The notes: generated by a model from the letters alone, not told the origin. A stretch of DNA of 64,000 bases from CAZLRH01 sp964562015 (GCA_964562015.1 CAZLRH010000017.1:8059-72058), one strand, 5' to 3'. Numbered from the stretch's first letter, positions 1 to 9,766 are shown. Numbers and translations are program-made.

Positions 1-2464
1 AAAATCCGTAATGGCACGTCAATAATAGCGCGCCATGACCGCCTGCCCGCGCGGCAACCAAATGTTCAAGGCCGTGATTCTCCGGAAACAAACTTGCTCT
101 TTCTCCGCGTGGTCGCGTGCCAAGATAAAAATAGTCAGCCAAATTTCTCGAGAAATTTGCACACACGGTTCGGGCTGCGCTGGCGGGCAATCGTTGGCCG
201 GTCAAGCACCGCAAGTTTTCCAGCACCATTTGTGACCACCGGGGATGCATCGCGGCGTAAATGCGGCCTGTTCCGGCCGCCAGCCATTGTGCTAAAATCC
301 GCGGCACCACCCGCGCCCCCAGTGCCGCCAGGCCGAACCAAAACGACGTGTACATGCGTCCGGTGTGTCCTTGGGCGTCGGCCCGCACGCCGGCCAGCAG
401 GGTGGGCAGGCCCAGTAAGGCGGCCATAAACGAACTCAAAATGCCCAGCGCCAGCACCAGGCCGAAATTGCGCAGGGCCGGTTGGGTGCTGAATCCTGTC
501 GTGCCAAATCCGATGACCGTGATTAACGTGCACAACGCCAACGGTGTGCCCAGCCGCCGGACGGCCAGAGGCCAGCGTTGGCCTTCCTGTCGCACAAACA
601 AGATCAGAAAAATGCAAAAATCCTCGCTCAAGCCAAACAAAATGGGCAGGCACCCAAAGGCCACCAAGGACAGTGGTTCATGGAGCGCGGCCAACCCCGC
701 CAGCCACCAGCCGACTCCCGCCGCCAGCGCCAGCAACGTCCGTAGCACAAGCGTCACCGAGCCCATTCCTGCCACCAGCAGAACCAGAATGGCGGCCACA
801 GACCACATCAGCACCTGGGTTAGATTGCTTTTCATCAAATCAGGCAATGCACTTTGCAACCGGGAATAGGCCGTCGAGCCGCGCGCCCAGATTTCCAGGG
901 TGTCATCGCCCTTGATCCACTGGTCCAGCGCGTGGAAAAGGAATTCATATGGCCGCGCCAATTCCGGCTTGAATCCCTCGGCTTCGAATATCGGAGCGAG
1001 GGCCACATCCGTATGGGTGGCCCATGCCCTCCGATTGGCGGCCCATGCGGTTTCGTCGCCCGCGATTAATTTGGCGGGCAAGTAGCCATCGAGCACATCC
1101 TGCCCGCGTTGGGCTTCCAAGCCAGCCGGGAGGAGGCGCGCCCATGAAAAATCGTACAAACGGTCAAAGTGAAGCAATGACCAAGCCAACAGCAACCACC
1201 CGGCCGTCAGATAGGCCCAACCCGCCAGGCGCAACCAACCGGGCGGCGGCCGTTCGGTTTCCGGCACCGGGGCCGATGTTTGCGGCTTGATGTGTATGCG
1301 TACCCACCGTGCCCACGGGCCCAGGGCGAGCACCGATACCACCACCAGGCACGCCGTCACTAACACCGCGAACTGACGCAACCCTGGGAGCGCGCTTGCG
1401 GCTAGCGCGCCCAAACCGACCACGGTCGTTAGCACGCAATAAATCATGCTCCGTCGCAGTCGACGCCAGGTTGCGCTCGCGCAATCTCCCCCTTGGGAGA
1501 GGTGGTGGTAAACCACCACGCCGTAGTCGGAGCACAGACCTAACGCGACTGAACAAAACGCCACGCTGAAGACATTAACGCTGCCCCACACCAGCCGCGC
1601 GACGAGCACACCAGCCAGCAGACCTGCCCCTTGCAGGGTCAATAACGCGATGAGCGGAAACCATGAGCGATAGGCTAGCAAGAAAGCCAACGCAATTAAG
1701 ACCGCCGAACTCACTGTCATCTCCATCATCTCCCGGCGCATTTGCGTCCCGATTTCAACCACGTACGCTGCCTGGCCGGTCAAGGCCACGGTGCCGGGAG
1801 CGAAGCCAGCTTCCGCCAGTGCCGAGCGGACGGCCGCCACCACGGGCGTGGCCGTCGGGAGCGTGCTGGTGGGCACGGAGGGCGTCACGCGTAGAATGGG
1901 ATTGGGCGGGGCCGGGATTTTTGCCGCCACGCCTGCTGCGCGCGGCGCGATGATCAAATTGGCGAATCCCAACGGGTCATAATGTATTTTTGCCCAAAGT
2001 GCAGGGTCCGGCCAACCCGACAAGTCTGCGCGTGCCTGCTGCAAGCGGGCGCGTATGTCCAGCTCACTCGTTGCCCGGGTCAGTTGCGCAAATTTGTCAG
2101 TTGGCAATCCAATGAAGACCGCGGCCCAAGCCGCAGGCGCCAGCCCTGCCGGGTCGGGTAGAACCTCTACATTTGCCACCAGTGGTGTTTTGGCCAAAGT
2201 TCTTGCAGCCTGATTCAGTCGTTCGGTCAACTGGGCGGTGCTTTCCCCACCGGTATTGGTCACCACCCCCAGCAAGACAAAACTCTGGCCGCCGCGTGCC
2301 TGCAAATTGCGCAAATCGCGAATTTCCGGCATTTGGCTTGGGAAAATATCCAGCAAGTCACTCTGCCAGCGCAAAGTCAAAAGCGCCCATCCCGTCACGA
2401 CCAAGCTTGCGGCCAGCAAAATCCTTTTGAGCATGCGGCGCGATTGAGGATTAGGCATGGCCAT
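1..2464 (-). CDS. RND (MMPL-type) exporter fused to HtrB-like acyltransferase, C-terminus cut by window edge
   Basis: One open frame runs from an ATG to the window edge without a stop (about 821 residues visible). The N-terminus has one membrane helix after a basic start, then a periplasmic loop, then two blocks of several membrane helices separated by a second loop, the RND/MMPL plan for export of lipids or pigments. After the last helix block the frame continues into an LPLAT/HtrB-type domain: SFWFGLAALGARVVPRI, NLADYFYL and, at the very edge, LLLTCHYGF, where His would be the catalytic residue of the HX4(D/E) motif. The Asp/Glu lies beyond the window. MMPL exporters and LPLAT acyltransferases occur together in aryl-polyene clusters, which the neighbouring genes also suggest. 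Two ATGs six bases apart could start it (ATGGCCATG); the outer one is used. The fusion is read directly; substrate is unknown. Confidence 0.82.
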   Translation of the reverse strand, partial: MAMPNPQSRRMLKRILLAASLVVTGWALLTLRWQSDLLDIFPSQMPEIRDLRNLQARGGQSFVLLGVVTNTGGESTAQLTERLNQAARTLAKTPLVANVEVLPDPAGLAPAAWAAVFIGLPTDKFAQLTRATSELDIRARLQQARADLSGWPDPALWAKIHYDPLGFANLIIAPRAAGVAAKIPAPPNPILRVTPSVPTSTLPTATPVVAAVRSALAEAGFAPGTVALTGQAAYVVEIGTQMRREMMEMTVSSAVLIALAFLLAYRSWFPLIALLTLQGAGLLAGVLVARLVWGSVNVFSVAFCSVALGLCSDYGVVVYHHLSQGGDCASATWRRLRRSMIYCVLTTVVGLGALAASALPGLRQFAVLVTACLVVVSVLALGPWARWVRIHIKPQTSAPVPETERPPPGWLRLAGWAYLTAGWLLLAWSLLHFDRLYDFSWARLLPAGLEAQRGQDVLDGYLPAKLIAGDETAWAANRRAWATHTDVALAPIFEAEGFKPELARPYEFLFHALDQWIKGDDTLEIWARGSTAYSRLQSALPDLMKSNLTQVLMWSVAAILVLLVAGMGSVTLVLRTLLALAAGVGWWLAGLAALHEPLSLVAFGCLPILFGLSEDFCIFLILFVRQEGQRWPLAVRRLGTPLALCTLITVIGFGTTGFSTQPALRNFGLVLALGILSSFMAALLGLPTLLAGVRADAQGHTGRMYTSFWFGLAALGARVVPRILAQWLAAGTGRIYAAMHPRWSQMVLENLRCLTGQRLPASAARTVCANFSRNLADYFYLGTRPRGERASLFPENHGLEHLVAARAGGHGALLLTCHYGF

Positions 2465-2499
2465 CGCAGGGCGACCTGGCTCCGCTTAGTCAGGGCAAA

Positions 2500-2946
2500 T
2501 CACTGGGGTTGGCTAGGGCCGGTCGCCGTGCTGACAGCGGTTGGTGCATTGGCCGCAATCCGCTGTATCGCAGACCTGAGATTTGTAACCCAACCATTAT
2601 AGTTCGAGTGAATGTAGTTTCTGCTGGCGTCGTAGTTCAGGTTGTCACTGCTCTTGTAGATTATGCTAAAAGTTGTGGTCGAGTACGGAATCTCCACCAC
2701 CGCGGTGTGTCCCCGCAGGTGAAGCGTGGCCATGGCGTCGCCCGGTTTAACGATCTGCACCGCCCAGCCGAGCGAACTGCCCGCCGATACGATCACTGCG
2801 CCGACCTGATCCAGGGTCAGTGCCTGGCGGCCGAGGGGCGTGGCAATCGCCACATCGGTGGCATTATAGATTGGCGCCGTCCGGCAGCCGGCCAAACCTA
2901 CCAGTCCCGCGCAGAACAACGCCGCGACGAACGATTTACCTTTCAT
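2500..2946 (-). CDS. Small putative lipoprotein, unknown function
   Basis: This 148-residue protein starts MKGKSFVAALFCAGLVGLAGC, a lipoprotein signal with lipobox LAGC, so it should be anchored to a membrane facing the periplasm. The mature part is about 128 residues with beta-type patches and a C-terminal helix (NGWVTNLRSAIQRIAAN). No family is recognised with certainty. It is followed by the RND-acyltransferase gene on the same strand after about 35 bases, suggesting co-transcription and a role in the same lipid or pigment export pathway (inference). An in-frame ATG five codons further upstream exists, but the chosen start gives the better lipoprotein signal. Confidence 0.7.
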   Translation of the reverse strand: MKGKSFVAALFCAGLVGLAGCRTAPIYNATDVAIATPLGRQALTLDQVGAVIVSAGSSLGWAVQIVKPGDAMATLHLRGHTAVVEIPYSTTTFSIIYKSSDNLNYDASRNYIHSNYNGWVTNLRSAIQRIAANAPTAVSTATGPSQPQ

Positions 2947-3084
2947 GACCGCGAATACCAATATTTCAGCGTTATCCTGTCAAGCGGTTATACTTGGAAA
3001 ACGCCCAAAACCTGGCGGGGTGGACAAGGCGGCCATTAATTTCCCATTTTGCTTGCCTGGGATTTTGGATCGACCAAAAATGTT

Positions 3085-3675
3085 CGAGTGCGAGCTTGTG
3101 CTATCCCGAGGGTAAGGCCAACCAATACCCTTATCCGTTGGTTAACTGGGGTTTTGCCTTGGCTGATTTACGGCTTGGGGCAGGAAACCTGGCCGATTTT
3201 GGCCCCCCCGCTCGCTTTGGGGGCGATGCTGGCGCTCGCCCACCGGACTAAAACGCGATGGAATGCGCTGGAGTACGGCATCGCTGCATACTTTGCCCTG
3301 CTGTCGGTGCTAGCCCTTGCCGGGCTGAATGGGGGTTTGCCTGTGCGTTGGCGGTTCGCTCTATGCCCTTTGCTCTTAGCCGTCTTCGCCCTGCTCTCGG
3401 TGGCGGTAGGCCGTCCCTTTACGCTCGCCTATGCGCAGGCCTGGACTTCTTTGGCTGGGCAACAACACCCAGCCTTCTTCTTCTGTAATCAACTAATAAG
3501 CCTGTTCTGGGCCCTGAGTTTTGCCCTTCTCGCCGCGCTGGTGGTATTTTCCCATGTTGGGGCTACTCCACTGTCGGCCATAGTTACAATGTATGAAGTC
3601 TTTTTTGTATCAGCAGTTTTTTCCGCCGCAATGGCCGGGTGGTTTCACTACCGTCATCAGATCCGGGCATCATGA
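3085..3675 (+). CDS. COG4648-like integral membrane protein
   Basis: About 196 residues, almost entirely hydrophobic, with roughly six predicted membrane helices (for example LTGVLPWLIYGLG and FALCPLLLAVFALLSVAVG). The GRPFTLAYA segment and overall plan resemble the COG4648 predicted membrane proteins that sit in aryl-polyene and related fatty-acid clusters. The end overlaps the following glycosyltransferase start by ATGA, so the two are translationally coupled. The start is uncertain: no ATG is available, so the GTG used here and a TTG 36 bases upstream are both possible. Function is unknown; assignment to the family is by pattern only. Confidence 0.6.
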   Translation, partial: RVRACAIPRVRPTNTLIRWLTGVLPWLIYGLGQETWPILAPPLALGAMLALAHRTKTRWNALEYGIAAYFALLSVLALAGLNGGLPVRWRFALCPLLLAVFALLSVAVGRPFTLAYAQAWTSLAGQQHPAFFFCNQLISLFWALSFALLAALVVFSHVGATPLSAIVTMYEVFFVSAVFSAAMAGWFHYRHQIRAS

Positions 3676-4451
3676 TTTCCTCATTATCCTCTGTCGCGCA
3701 GTTACCGGCCTCCGCCCAGCCCGATGGCAGTACCGTGCCATGCCCTTCGGAATGCGTGAGGGCCAGTAACATTGTTGGGCTCATTGCGGCCCACAATGAA
3801 GCTGCGCATATTTCCAGTCTCCTTGCTGCTGTCCGCCAGTATGTTCCGGATTGCCTCGTCGTCGCCGATGGCTGCACGGATGACACCGCCGCCCGTGCCA
3901 CCGCCGCTGACGCCGAAGTTCTTGCCCGAGCCGACTGTCAAGGCAAGGCCTCGGCGCTCGCGGCGGGCTGGCGCCATCTACTTGCGCGGCCCGCGGTGGA
4001 CGCCATTCTCTTGCTCGATGGGGACGGCCAGCACGCCGCTGCGGATATTCCTGCCATGCTGACGGAATGGCAAAGGGCCCCGTGCGACTTGCTCATTGGC
4101 CAACGCGACGTTTTCCGGGCACCCATGCCTTGGACCCGGCAAATTACGAATCGATTCATGTCGCACGTTATCCAGGGCCGCACCGGCCTGCCCGTGCCTG
4201 ATTCGCAATGTGGATTCCGCGTCGTTTCCCGCACTTTTCTGGCCAGCCGCAACTGGTGTTCCACTCATTTCGAAATTGAAACAGAAATGCTGCTCCACGC
4301 CGCCGCCCACCGGTTCATCGTGCGCACCCTTCCGGTGAAGACGATTTATCACGACGGAGGCAGCCACATTCGGGTTATCCCCGATCTTCTGCGGTGGCTG
4401 CGTATCCTCGCTCGTGATTACGGCCCCGCTCGGGCAAAAGGCGGACAGTGA
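3672..4451 (+). CDS. Family 2 glycosyltransferase
   Basis: A 259-residue GT-A fold glycosyltransferase of family 2. Visible motifs are VGLIAAHNEAAHI (nucleotide-binding start), VVADGCTDDTAARA, the ADCQGKASALAAGW segment, and LLLDGDGQHAA, a DXD-type metal site. A later SQCGFRVVSR and FEIETEMLLHAA match the dolichol-phosphate-mannose-synthase-like group. It probably transfers a sugar from a nucleotide or lipid donor at the inner membrane. Its start overlaps the stop of the membrane-protein gene (ATGA), so the two form an operon. Similar GT2 genes occur in aryl-polyene clusters, matching the exporter/acyltransferase next door. An ATG 33 bases upstream in frame is less likely because of this coupling. 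Confidence 0.8.
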   Translation: MISSLSSVAQLPASAQPDGSTVPCPSECVRASNIVGLIAAHNEAAHISSLLAAVRQYVPDCLVVADGCTDDTAARATAADAEVLARADCQGKASALAAGWRHLLARPAVDAILLLDGDGQHAAADIPAMLTEWQRAPCDLLIGQRDVFRAPMPWTRQITNRFMSHVIQGRTGLPVPDSQCGFRVVSRTFLASRNWCSTHFEIETEMLLHAAAHRFIVRTLPVKTIYHDGGSHIRVIPDLLRWLRILARDYGPARAKGGQ

Positions 4452-4554
4452 TGGGGATGTCGACGCCACCTACATTTCGAGCAACGCAACCGCTTTTCGT
4501 GAGATAGATGTTGACAGATATTGCCATTGCCAATACTTACGCCATCATTCTGTC

Positions 4555-5187
4555 ATGAAAACACAGATAGCAAATCAGTCCGCTCGGAATTGGATCCCTT
4601 GCGCGTGGCGCACCGGGTGCTTTTTTGCAGCCGTAATCTTGAGCGGTTGCGCGGGTTCGGTCGTACACATGGAAGAGTTGCCGGACCAAAATGCGGTCAT
4701 GGGGCCGCCCGCAGGCCAGGCGCAGGTAGTCTTTCTGCGGCCATCGGGACTGGGCTTCGCCATTCAATCCAGTGTCTTTGAAATCCAGGAAGGCAAGCCC
4801 ACGCTGCTGGGCATTATCGCAGCCAAGAAGAAACTGGCCTGCCCCCTTCCGCCGGGTGCCCACCTCTTCATGGTTATAGGCGAGAATGCTGATTTTATGA
4901 GTGCGGACTTGTTGCCCGACAAAACCTATTACGTGCTGGACGAGCCGCGCATGGGGTTTTGGAAGGCCCGCTTTTCGCTGGAGCCCGTGCCGCAGAAGAA
5001 ACTGGGCGGCACCGATCTCACGGACTGGCTGGGGGAATGCCGCTGGGTCAGAAAAGTTCCTGATGCGGACAATTGGATGCAGGCGAATATAAAAAGTATC
5101 ATGGCGAAATACAATGATTACTACGCTGATTGGGTGAAAAAGCCTGACGCGGACAAACCAACGCTGCTGCCGGGCGACGGCAAGTAA
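4555..5187 (+). CDS. DUF2846-like lipoprotein
   Basis: A 210-residue protein. The N-terminus carries a basic stretch, a hydrophobic core (CFFAAVILSGCAGS) and a lipobox LSGC, so it should be a lipoprotein. The following domain (AQVVFLRPSGLG, PPGAHLFMV, LLPDKTYYVL) resembles DUF2846, a small beta-rich periplasmic domain of unknown role. The C-terminus is charged and helical. It stands alone, about 100 bases after the glycosyltransferase, on the same strand. The start was chosen at the ATG that gives a proper signal; upstream in-frame codons overlap the previous gene. Function is not known. Confidence 0.75.
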   Translation: MKTQIANQSARNWIPCAWRTGCFFAAVILSGCAGSVVHMEELPDQNAVMGPPAGQAQVVFLRPSGLGFAIQSSVFEIQEGKPTLLGIIAAKKKLACPLPPGAHLFMVIGENADFMSADLLPDKTYYVLDEPRMGFWKARFSLEPVPQKKLGGTDLTDWLGECRWVRKVPDADNWMQANIKSIMAKYNDYYADWVKKPDADKPTLLPGDGK

Positions 5188-5313
5188 GTGGGGCCGCCGG
5201 CTGAAAGCCGGTCGAGGAGCAGCCGTTACAATCCGATCAGTGGCGCGTCAAGGAGAAGCTTTAAGCCAAGGAACCGCGGATCCCGCTGTAACTAAAGCGG
5301 AAACGGTGCGGGC

Positions 5314-6846
5314 TTAGGGCTTGGCCGCACTAGCCGCCGCCGCAAGCCTCGTCGGCAGCGGGAGTTTGACCGGGGCGTCAAATTCAAGCGCGGCCACGGA
5401 GACATCGGGGTCGGGCGCGGCGCCGGGCAGCGTCACCACGAGGCCCTCGGGTGTCAGCGAGGACTTCACCGCCTGGCCGTTCGCGAGCAACTTGCCCGAG
5501 CGCGCCGCCTGGGTGATCCCGGGCAGCAGGATTTTCCCATCCGCCGGCCAGTCCCACACTTGCAGATAAAGCGTGCCGCCGCCATTGGCTTTCGCCTTTT
5601 GCGTCACGCGACCCCAACTCGGCATGGGGTAAAACGGCCCGGCCTGTGTCGCGTAAATCGCCTCGCCATTGACCTTCAGCCACCGGCCCATCGCCTGCAA
5701 CCGCTCGACTTCGGGCGCGGGAATGACGCCCTCGGCGGTCGGCCCCACGTTGAGCAAATAATTGCCGCCCTTGCTCGCGATATCGGAAAGATTGCGAATC
5801 AATTGTTGCGCCGATTTCCAGCGCACGTCGTCGGAACGGTAACCCCATGAGCCATTGATGGTCATGCAGACTTCAAAACTGCGGCCCAGCGGGTCGGTCG
5901 CGATGCGCTGTTCCGGCGTGGCGGTGTCGCCAAACACACCGCCGCCGAGGCGGTTATTCATAATGACGTCGGGATAGCTCGTCACGAGGTCGAAAAACGG
6001 CCGCGCGCGTTCCGGGGTCATGGAGTACTCGGTGTCGAAAAAGAGATACGCCGGATGGTATTTGTCCAAAAGTTCGCGCACCTGCGGCAGCGCAATTTTT
6101 TGCAGATACTCGTCAAAATTGCCTTGGCCCTGCTTTTGCTCTTCCGTCCACGGGGCGGTGTTGCCGGTGCCGCCGCCGGGATTCGTCCAGTCCTGCGACT
6201 GTGAGTAATAAAGCCCGAACTTGATACCCTCGGCGCGCACGGCGTCGGCCAGCGGCTGGATCAAATCGCGCTTGGCGCCGGAGGCCTTCACGGCGTTCCA
6301 ATCTGAATACGCGGAATCATACAACGTGAAACCATCGTGGTGCTTCGCGGTCATGACGACGTACTTCACGCCTGCTTCCTTCGCGAGCTTGGCCCAGGCC
6401 ACCGGGTCGTATTTGGCGGCGGTGAAGTCCTTGGCAAACGCCATGTAATCCGCGCGGGGGATTTTGCCGGTGTTCATGATCCATTCGGCGCTGATGGAGC
6501 GGCCCTGCCAGAAACCCGCCGGCACCGAGTACACGCCCCAGTGGATAAACATCCCGAAACGCGCCTCGTTGAACCACTGCATCCGTGCGTCGTGGGTCGC
6601 GGGCGCTTCCTCCCGGGCGATGAGCGGATACGCGGGCAGGCCGGCGCCGCCTTCATGGAGGGTGATGGCATTGCCATTCGCGGCCCCCCCGCCTCGATTG
6701 CCACGCCGGCCGGCGTTGGCCGCGGCATTGGCCGCCGCCGCATAAGGGTCGGTGGGAGGCGTTGGGGTTGCGCCGGGCGCATCGGCCGCAAAGGCGTTCG
6801 TGCAAAGCAGCAGGGTCAGCAGGGCAGGGGCGTGTTTCAATTTCAT
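5314..6846 (-). CDS. Secreted alpha-L-fucosidase, family GH29
   Basis: A 510-residue enzyme that should release L-fucose from glycans. A Sec signal (MKLKHAPALLTLLLCTNAFA) is followed by a Gly/Ala/Asn-rich linker and then the GH29 barrel: FNEARFGMFIHWGVYSVPAG, the KYVVMTAKHHDGFTLYDS motif, FGLYYSQSQDW, and AYLFFDTEY, whose Asp is the likely nucleophile. The later segment SKGGNYLLNVGPTAEG is a GH29 hallmark, and a C-terminal beta-rich domain follows. Length is typical for the family. It is monocistronic and probably secreted to the periplasm or beyond, consistent with polysaccharide degradation by the host organism. Confidence 0.93.
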   Translation of the reverse strand: MKLKHAPALLTLLLCTNAFAADAPGATPTPPTDPYAAAANAAANAGRRGNRGGGAANGNAITLHEGGAGLPAYPLIAREEAPATHDARMQWFNEARFGMFIHWGVYSVPAGFWQGRSISAEWIMNTGKIPRADYMAFAKDFTAAKYDPVAWAKLAKEAGVKYVVMTAKHHDGFTLYDSAYSDWNAVKASGAKRDLIQPLADAVRAEGIKFGLYYSQSQDWTNPGGGTGNTAPWTEEQKQGQGNFDEYLQKIALPQVRELLDKYHPAYLFFDTEYSMTPERARPFFDLVTSYPDVIMNNRLGGGVFGDTATPEQRIATDPLGRSFEVCMTINGSWGYRSDDVRWKSAQQLIRNLSDIASKGGNYLLNVGPTAEGVIPAPEVERLQAMGRWLKVNGEAIYATQAGPFYPMPSWGRVTQKAKANGGGTLYLQVWDWPADGKILLPGITQAARSGKLLANGQAVKSSLTPEGLVVTLPGAAPDPDVSVAALEFDAPVKLPLPTRLAAAASAAKP

Positions 6847-6991
6847 GGGGTAGATGCGGATTTTATACCAGGAACTTGCGCAAGGGAATGCTAATTCATG
6901 GCATCTTCATGTCTAAAGTTGTCCGCCGCCCTGACCACGGGCCAGTTGCTCATTGCACCGCGGTGCCTTCGGGCGTAAGCTTGGGGTACTT

Positions 6992-8854
6992 ATGGCCTTG
7001 CTCAGTCTGCTCGATCTCGACCTCAGCTTCGGCGGTCCGCCCATCCTGGATAAAGTTAATTTCCAAGTGGACCCCGGCGAACGCGTCTGCCTGGTCGGCC
7101 GCAACGGCGCGGGCAAGACTTCCCTCATGCGCGTCATCGCCGGGGAAATGAAGCCCGATGCCGGCTCCGTTTTCCGCCCGGAGGGCTCAGTTGCCACGCG
7201 CCTGACGCAGGAAATCCCCGAGGACGTGCACGGCACCATCCACGATTTGGTGGCCGCTGGTTCGCGCGACCCCAGCGGGCACGAGGAAGATTGGGAACGC
7301 GAGGTCCGCCTCGAAGACCTGCTCTTGCGCCTCCGCCTCGATCCGCTCCAGGAATTTTCCGCGCTCTCCGGCGGACTCAAGCGCCGCACCCTCCTGGCCC
7401 GCGCGCTCGCCGCCCAACCCAACCTGCTTCTGCTCGACGAACCGACCAACCACCTCGACGTCGAATCCATTCTCTGGCTTGAGGAATTTCTGCTCAGTTC
7501 CGGGCTTACGCTTTTCTTCGTCACCCACGATCGCGCCTTTCTCCGGCGGCTCGCCACGCGCATCGTCGAGCTCGACCGCGGGCGCCTCACCAGTTGGGCG
7601 TGCGATTACGACACCTACCTCGTCCGCAAACAAGAAGTCCTCGAGGCCGAGGAGCGCCAGCAGGCGCTCTTCGATAAAAAACTCGCGCAGGAGGAAGCCT
7701 GGATTCGCCGCGGCGTCCGCGCCCAGCGTTCCCGCGCGCAGAGCCGCGTCAACCAACTGATGGCCATGCGCGCCGAGCGCCGTGCGCGCCGCGACCGCGC
7801 CGGCAATGCCACGCTGCGCTTAGCCGAGGCCGAGCGCTCCGGCGTCAAAGTGGTCAACGTCGAAAACATGTCCTATGCCTGGCCCGGCCAGCCCCCGCTC
7901 GTGCGCGACTTCAGCACCACCATCATTCGCGGCGACAAGATAGGCCTCATCGGCCCCAACGGCGCGGGCAAGACGACGTTGATTAAATTACTCCTTGGCC
8001 AGATCGCGCCCACCGTCGGCACCGTCGCCCACGGCACGAAGCTCGAGGTCGTTTATTTCGACCAGTTGCGCGCGCAGATTGACGACACGAAAACCGTGGC
8101 CGACAACGTCGCCGATGGCAACGCCACCGTCACCATCGAGGGCCGCACGCGCAACGTCATCAGCTATCTCCAGGATTTTCTCTTCGAGCCGGGCCGCGCC
8201 CGCACGCCCGCGCGCGTGCTCTCCGGCGGCGAACGCAACCGCCTGTTGCTCGCGCGTCTCTTCACCAAGCCTGCCAACGTCCTCGTGCTCGACGAGCCGA
8301 CCAACGACCTCGATGCCGAAACGCTTGAACTGCTGGAGGATTTGCTCGTCGAGTTCAACGGCACCTTGCTGGTCATTAGCCACGATCGCGAATTTCTCGA
8401 CAACGTCGTCACCAGCACCCTGGTTTTCGAAGGCCAAGGCCGCATCGGTGATTACGTGGGCGGTTACACCGATTGGCTCTCCCAGCGGCCCGCCGCCGCC
8501 AGCGCGGAAAAATCCACCACCAAGACCGCGCCCGCGAAAAACGTCGTGCGCGGAAACACGGCGCTGGCCGACCCGGCCACGCTTTCCAGTCCCGCTGCCG
8601 CCCGTAAAATTACCAACAAGGAGCGCAAGGAACTCGAAACGCTCCCGGCGCGCATCGAAGCCCTCGAGCGCGAACAGACTGAAGTCGCGGCTCAGCTCGC
8701 GGATCCGACCTTGTACAAAAGCAATCCGGCCAAATTTCAGCAGACCACCCAGCGCCTCGCCGCCCTCGAACGCGACCACGCGCAGGCCTTCGCCCGCTGG
8801 GAGGAATTGGAAGCCGCGGCCTCGCCCCGTCTTGAATCAGCCAGACTTGATTAG
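6992..8854 (+). CDS. uup: ABC-F family ATPase, Uup-like
   Basis: A 620-residue soluble ABC-F protein with two nucleotide-binding domains. The first Walker A is GRNGAGKTS near residue 36, signature LSGGLKRR, Walker B LLLDEPTNHLD. The second has GPNGAGKTT, LSGGERNR and VLVLDEPTNDLD. A linker with arginine-rich helices (RRGVRAQRSRAQSRV) and a C-terminal coiled coil (ERKELETLPARIEALERE) match Uup rather than EttA. Uup acts at the ribosome and has been tied to DNA-structure phenotypes. The start chosen gives MALLSLLDLDLSFGG, the usual ABC-F beginning. It is monocistronic. Confidence 0.93.
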   Translation: MALLSLLDLDLSFGGPPILDKVNFQVDPGERVCLVGRNGAGKTSLMRVIAGEMKPDAGSVFRPEGSVATRLTQEIPEDVHGTIHDLVAAGSRDPSGHEEDWEREVRLEDLLLRLRLDPLQEFSALSGGLKRRTLLARALAAQPNLLLLDEPTNHLDVESILWLEEFLLSSGLTLFFVTHDRAFLRRLATRIVELDRGRLTSWACDYDTYLVRKQEVLEAEERQQALFDKKLAQEEAWIRRGVRAQRSRAQSRVNQLMAMRAERRARRDRAGNATLRLAEAERSGVKVVNVENMSYAWPGQPPLVRDFSTTIIRGDKIGLIGPNGAGKTTLIKLLLGQIAPTVGTVAHGTKLEVVYFDQLRAQIDDTKTVADNVADGNATVTIEGRTRNVISYLQDFLFEPGRARTPARVLSGGERNRLLLARLFTKPANVLVLDEPTNDLDAETLELLEDLLVEFNGTLLVISHDREFLDNVVTSTLVFEGQGRIGDYVGGYTDWLSQRPAAASAEKSTTKTAPAKNVVRGNTALADPATLSSPAAARKITNKERKELETLPARIEALEREQTEVAAQLADPTLYKSNPAKFQQTTQRLAALERDHAQAFARWEELEAAASPRLESARLD

Positions 8855-8952
8855 CAGGGAGTATAAATTTGATTTTCAGCGACAGTTTGCCTGCCATCTC
8901 CGACGATGTCGCTCGGGCCAATTCTCCAAATTCGGTTAATTCTGTCCAAAAC

Positions 8953-9687
8953 TCAGTTCTTCTCTCTTCCCGCGCCCGCAAACCACCGGTGGGCAAATTG
9001 CTGCGACGCGAGCGAAAACAGGCAGTACGAAGTAAACCAGTAAAAGCCCATCCCAAAGGTGGCGCTGAAGGCCACCGCCGCCGCCGAGCCCGCGTTCGGA
9101 TCACCCGCCCGCGTCTGGCTCGCCTGCGCGGCGAGGTACGCGATGAAAATCGCGACGACAAATACGTCCGCCATCGACCATTTCGCCACGAGCTCCACCA
9201 GGGCGAGCGTGCGGCGGCGGGCGTTTTCCGGCAGGAAAAGCGACAGCAGCACCAGCCCACCTTTACTAAACGGGATGATGACGCTGAACAGCAGGATGAG
9301 CGTCGCCGGCAACGGACTGCCCACTTCGTAAAGATGTTTCACCGAGCCCGCGATGCTCCGCGTTTGCAGGTAAATTTCGGTGGACTCCGTGCTCTTCATC
9401 ATGGACGCCTGCACCTGCGGCGTCAGTTTGGCGAGAATCGCCTGGCGCAAGTCGCCACCGCTCATCTCCAGCAGCGAAACCACGCCCGGGCTCATCATCG
9501 ACTTGAGCAATTTCACCGTGTCGTCATCAAGCCCCTTTTCCAGCAGCGCGGGCACCATGCGCGCAACCCCGGCCGGTTGCAGCACCCCGCGAATAGTCAG
9601 CACCGGCATCACCAGGCCCGGAATCAGCAAGCCGATGGAAACGGCCAGCAACGCAAGAATGACCAGACGGCGGGAATGGAAAGTCAT
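8953..9687 (-). CDS. PqiA-like integral membrane protein
   Basis: A 244-residue protein with an N-terminal membrane anchor, a periplasmic loop of about 100 residues, and three more helices. The stretch VELVAKWSMADVFVVAIFIAYLAA is the hallmark of the paraquat-inducible protein A domain, normally part of lipid-transport (MCE/PqiB) systems of the envelope. Only one PqiA domain is present instead of two, and no MCE-domain gene lies beside it, so its partner is unknown. It converges with uup, with about 100 bases between them that show no clear terminator. Confidence 0.75.
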   Translation of the reverse strand: MTFHSRRLVILALLAVSIGLLIPGLVMPVLTIRGVLQPAGVARMVPALLEKGLDDDTVKLLKSMMSPGVVSLLEMSGGDLRQAILAKLTPQVQASMMKSTESTEIYLQTRSIAGSVKHLYEVGSPLPATLILLFSVIIPFSKGGLVLLSLFLPENARRRTLALVELVAKWSMADVFVVAIFIAYLAAQASQTRAGDPNAGSAAAVAFSATFGMGFYWFTSYCLFSLASQQFAHRWFAGAGREKN

Positions 9688-9766
9688 GGATGAATAAGCA
9701 GTACGGCTTGTCTGGCATCCGCGCCTCGAGGTGTCAATTCGGGGCTAAACTTCTTTTCCCCGGAAT

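Noticed and set aside
5197..5211. Small hairpin CCGGCT-GAA-AGCCGG after the DUF2846 lipoprotein
   Set aside because: Only 6 bp and no T-run, so it cannot be called a terminator with confidence.
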